DNA from: Nitrospira sp. | GTDB lineage: Bacteria; Nitrospirota; Nitrospiria; Nitrospirales; Nitrospiraceae | Assembly: GCA_025934915.1 (NCBI GenBank) | Contig: JAICWG010000008.1 | Span: 1-56,185 of the forward strand | Length of the DNA: 56,185 nt | Direction: 5' to 3' | Shown: positions 53,714 to 56,185 of the stretch, in pieces | How the letters are laid out: every line of letters starts with the position of its first letter | How positions within the stretch are numbered: the stretch's first letter is position 1 | Made by a program: the position numbers and the translations under genes | The notes under the pieces: generated by a model | Database searches by the model: none | Seen by the model: only the letters and a program-made list of their open reading frames with translations | What the model was told of the DNA's origin: nothing

Positions 53714-54784
53714 ATGTGTACATACCGTTCGGTTCGCTCATACACGAGACCTCTCCTGTTCCTCATCATTCCGCTCCTCTGTGTGGAACAGGCCGATGCG
53801 AAGGACTTCAATCCTGATAATCCTCTCAACCAACCGGCACCGATCTATTGGTGTTCGAACAAGACACCCGACCAACAGATTTCAACGAAAAAGAGTTTGG
53901 GTTGCGAGCCACTCTACGACCAACAGGCTGCAGAATCTTTCAAGGAAAGTGCGCGCCAACAGGGGTTCGATCTCCCCGACCGCGATCCGATAAAGATCGT
54001 GGAATTGCAGAATGCAGCCTCCAAATTTTCAGATCGCTATCGGACGTTCGTCTCATGCTGCTTGACCGACAACAACGGACCTGCAGAAATCATCGATTTG
54101 ATCGATGAAGCCAACCACATACTCAAAGCCGTACAACAAAAAGGCATTTTCAATTCCGCTGGATTCGGTGTTGGGTCTGGACCAGGTGGTTTGGGCGGCG
54201 GCTCTGGACAAGGCCCGAATCTCGGCACGTTTGCTCGACAATTTACGCTCAGCGAAATCGTCGGAACTGTCGCACATGCACGTGCAGACCTGTTTCGACT
54301 CAAGGGACGCCTGGCTGAATTGAACGAGGCACAGCAACGTCTCAGCGAAATCGACTACGAAACCAGCGGCCGGGCTAAAGCGCAAATTCAAGAAGATGAA
54401 GAGGCGATCAAGAAAGAATTCAAAGCCAAGAGACCGCCATCCTCAGCGCCAACAGGCATGGAGATTCAAGACACGACGTTGCGTTCACGAATCGGAGGAG
54501 ACATCGAGGACACCAAGTTGAATTCCCACTTTGGGGCAGACATCGGAGCCTCAGTATCTCCCTATAGCAATGTGGGTGAGTCACTTCGCCCGCGGAGAGG
54601 AGATGATGTTCAGGATAGCCTACTCCCACATCGGCCAGGGACGGATCTACAGGACACCTCCATGCCCAGCAGCACTGGGTTCGAAATCGACAGCGCGCAA
54701 AATCGTGAAGGAACTTCAACGCTTCCACGACACGGAGTCGGTGCTTCCATTGGCGACTCCGACCTGAACAGCAAGAGACGATAG
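53714..54784 (+). CDS. Exported protein with C-terminal 13-residue repeats
   Basis: I do not recognise this 356-residue protein. A signal peptide is likely (basic start, hydrophobic LLFLIIPLLCVEQ, cleavage after ADA near 29), so it is exported. The middle has CC and CSN Cys residues and a Gly-rich stretch (GFGVGSGPGGLGGGSG) near 150-170. From residue 248 (54455) a loose repeat of 13 residues, G-x-(D/E)-(I/V/L)-x-D-(S/T)-x-(L/M), recurs, seen clearly at GMEIQDTTL, GGDIEDTKL, GDDVQDSLL and GTDLQDTSM, with a last GASIGDSDL. Coiled-coil character precedes the repeats. It ends 7 bases from the convergent lipoprotein gene. The function is unknown. Confidence 0.65.
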   Translation: MCTYRSVRSYTRPLLFLIIPLLCVEQADAKDFNPDNPLNQPAPIYWCSNKTPDQQISTKKSLGCEPLYDQQAAESFKESARQQGFDLPDRDPIKIVELQNAASKFSDRYRTFVSCCLTDNNGPAEIIDLIDEANHILKAVQQKGIFNSAGFGVGSGPGGLGGGSGQGPNLGTFARQFTLSEIVGTVAHARADLFRLKGRLAELNEAQQRLSEIDYETSGRAKAQIQEDEEAIKKEFKAKRPPSSAPTGMEIQDTTLRSRIGGDIEDTKLNSHFGADIGASVSPYSNVGESLRPRRGDDVQDSLLPHRPGTDLQDTSMPSSTGFEIDSAQNREGTSTLPRHGVGASIGDSDLNSKRR

Positions 54785-54791
54785 TCCATCC

Positions 54792-55802
54792 TTACTTTCC
54801 TCCCACCGGCGGCATCGGCTCCCAGGTCTCTCCCGCGTCTTGGCTACGATAGAGGCCGCTGCCGTTTGTGCCGGCATAGAAGACGTTCGAATCCGTTGCA
54901 CTTTGTGCAATTGTTCTGATGTTGGTGGTCACAAACCCGCTGTTGACCAGCTTCCATGTCGAGCCGGCATCTTTGCTTCGATGCACTCCATCCCGCCCCG
55001 TGATATAGATCACGCCTCGACGCGTTCTGTCGAGCACCATGGCAACAATCATTTGATCGACAAGCGACGCTCCGATTCGTTTCCAAGCGTTGCCCCCATC
55101 CGTTGATTTGTACAGCCCCGCGAGCGTGGCAGCATAGACGGTATCGGGCTCGTATGGATCAACCAGTATCGCGGTGACGTTCAGCGCTCGCGACGTTTTC
55201 AGCATGTCCGGAGGAACCAGTCCGTTGTTCACTTTTTCCCAATGGTCCGCCTGATCGATCGACTTGTAGACCCCGCCGCTGGTTCCGGCGTACAGAATGG
55301 AAGGCCTAGTCGGATCCATGCCCAGCGTCACGACCATCAACACCTCTTTCATGCCCTCCATCTTCTTCGTCCATTGTTCGCCGCCGTTTCTAGTTTCGAA
55401 CACACCCATCGTCGTGGCGAGAAAGATGTGCTGCGCATCGGCAGGATCAAAGAGAAACTGATTCACCACGGAGGTTATCGTCGCATCATCAAGCCCAGAA
55501 CGCATCGAGGTCCAGCGCTGCCCACCATCATGGCTCTTGTAGACGGCATCGCCCTTGGTTCCCGCATAGACTGTCGCAGGATACACCGGATCGATCGCCA
55601 TAGCGATCACGCGAGAATAACTCATTCCCTGGGACAAATTCGCCCATGTCCGCCCACCATCGCGGGACTTATAGATGTAGTCGTTCGTGGCCACGTAGAT
55701 GATATCTGGATTTTGGGGATGGAGTTGGATTAGGACGATCGGGTCACTGCGACCGCAACCGAAGAGAGCGGCCACAAGAACGAGGGCCGCAACGAGGTTT
55801 CG
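54792..55802 (-). CDS. YCF48-like beta-propeller lipoprotein
   Basis: A propeller of seven blades, each opening with a (S/T)xDGGxxW-type turn: RDGGRTW, HDGGQRW, RNGGEQW, IDQADHW, TDGGNAW, KDAGSTW and QDAGETW, many followed by DPxxPxxxYAGT. This is the BNR/sortilin-type pattern also found in YCF48. A hydrophobic leader ending in LFGC (VAALFGCGRS) suggests a lipoprotein attached to the membrane. The ATG at 55802 (MRNLVAAL) gives a normal leader; an upstream start at 55817 is also possible. It follows the yajQ-like gene on the same strand and converges on the repeat protein. The function is unknown. Confidence 0.85.
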   Translation of the reverse strand, partial: RNLVAALVLVAALFGCGRSDPIVLIQLHPQNPDIIYVATNDYIYKSRDGGRTWANLSQGMSYSRVIAMAIDPVYPATVYAGTKGDAVYKSHDGGQRWTSMRSGLDDATITSVVNQFLFDPADAQHIFLATTMGVFETRNGGEQWTKKMEGMKEVLMVVTLGMDPTRPSILYAGTSGGVYKSIDQADHWEKVNNGLVPPDMLKTSRALNVTAILVDPYEPDTVYAATLAGLYKSTDGGNAWKRIGASLVDQMIVAMVLDRTRRGVIYITGRDGVHRSKDAGSTWKLVNSGFVTTNIRTIAQSATDSNVFYAGTNGSGLYRSQDAGETWEPMPPVGGK

Positions 55803-55822
55803 CATGAGGGTTTGCACGCCGT

Positions 55823-56185
55823 CTAGCGATAGTTTATAAACTGCAGATCGATCTCAAAATCCTTACCCTTCAAGAATGCGATCGCGGACTGCAATTCATC
55901 CTTGCTCTTGCCCAACACCCGCACTTGCTCACCCTGAATCTGTGCTTGGACTTTCAGCTTGGAATCCTTGACCGCCTTCGTGATCTCCTTGGCCTTGTCC
56001 GATGCCAAGCCACTTTGGATCTTCGCCACTTGTCGCACCGTGCCGCTCAGCGCCGGCTCGATCGCTCCCTGCGTGAACGCTTTCAGCGATACACCCCGTT
56101 TCACGCATTTGGCCTTGATAATTTCCTGTACCGCATTGAGTTTGTACTCATCATCCGAAACAACGACCAATTCTTTTTCCTTTTC
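55823..56185 (-). CDS. yajQ: YajQ/DUF520-family nucleotide-binding protein, cut by the window edge
   Basis: YajQ-family proteins bind nucleotides, and in some bacteria cyclic di-GMP, and can influence gene expression. The visible 120 residues include SDDEYKLNAVQEII, the GSGTVRQ-like LSGTVRQVAKIQSGL, KLKVQAQIQGEQVRV and the closing FINYR typical of the family end. The frame stays open to the right edge; the N-terminal part (about 40 residues) is outside. The stop lies about 20 bases before the lipoprotein start, so they may be co-transcribed. Confidence 0.85.
   Translation of the reverse strand, partial: EKEKELVVVSDDEYKLNAVQEIIKAKCVKRGVSLKAFTQGAIEPALSGTVRQVAKIQSGLASDKAKEITKAVKDSKLKVQAQIQGEQVRVLGKSKDELQSAIAFLKGKDFEIDLQFINYR

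Overview
This 56 kb window reads as ordinary chromosome of a free-living, Gram-negative-type bacterium. My best guess is a Nitrospira-like member of the Nitrospirota. That rests on gene order, protein character and moderate-to-high GC, not on a marker gene, so it is an inference. There are no rRNA or tRNA genes and no CRISPR array. Almost every core gene is on the minus strand, in long operons with overlapping or nearly touching reading frames.

Layout. (1) 1-136: the transposase end of an IS5-family-like element, cut by the window edge and abutting the panB stop codon. (2) 137-2683: panB, a metF-type gene and folD, three enzymes that share methylene-tetrahydrofolate. (3) 2829-5649, plus strand: an exported beta-propeller coupled to a Cys-rich protein, then a double-domain universal stress protein. 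(4) 5633-14469: an exported cyclophilin, then rnc-fabF-acpP-fabG-fabD-fabH-plsX-rpmF-yceD-rpsR-ssb-rpsF (listed left to right and transcribed in the opposite order), which joins ribosome parts to fatty acid and phospholipid synthesis. (5) 14722-20297, plus strand: a decaying accessory island holding pieces of an imuB/dnaE2/udgX mutagenesis-repair cassette, a vapBC pair with a frameshifted toxin, a truncated fic gene, an isochorismatase-like gene with an internal stop, diverged repeats and one intact orphan protein. (6) 20369-25825: a sterol-desaturase-like membrane protein, then ychF-pth-rplY-prs-ispE. (7) 25818-30242: pilR-pilS-pilC, two-component control and the inner-membrane platform of type IV pili. 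(8) 30387-31394: divergently transcribed pgsA and a small conserved-looking protein. (9) 31391-53448: a full division and cell wall cluster, in transcription order rsmH, ftsL, ftsI, murE, murF, mraY, murD, ftsW, murG, murC, murB, ddl, ftsQ, ftsA, ftsZ, followed by pgeF, yggS, proC, yggT, divIVA and a serine hydrolase. (10) 53714-56185: an exported protein with 13-residue repeats, a YCF48-like propeller lipoprotein and the C-terminal part of a YajQ-family protein.

How the genes work together. The dcw cluster makes the peptidoglycan precursor from UDP-MurNAc to lipid II and supplies the divisome that uses it. The fab/plsX block makes acyl-ACP and acyl-phosphate, and pgsA is a later phospholipid step. 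prs, pth, ychF, rplY, rpsF, rpsR, rpmF, rnc and yceD serve translation and ribosome building.

The observations most worth a second look are: three phased GTGG repeats resembling an MraZ box, together with a strong promoter and a perfect 14-bp palindrome, in front of rsmH although no mraZ lies beside it; the chimeric remains of an ImuB/DnaE2/UdgX cassette with a diverged duplicate flanking a toxin-antitoxin/Fic insertion; a vapB promoter that overlaps a perfect inverted repeat and predicts a leaderless message; and an SSB protein without the usual acidic DDxPF tip. I found no clearly new multi-gene system. The intact orphan at 19149-20297 and the 13-residue-repeat protein at 53714-54784 are the best candidates for unknown biology.
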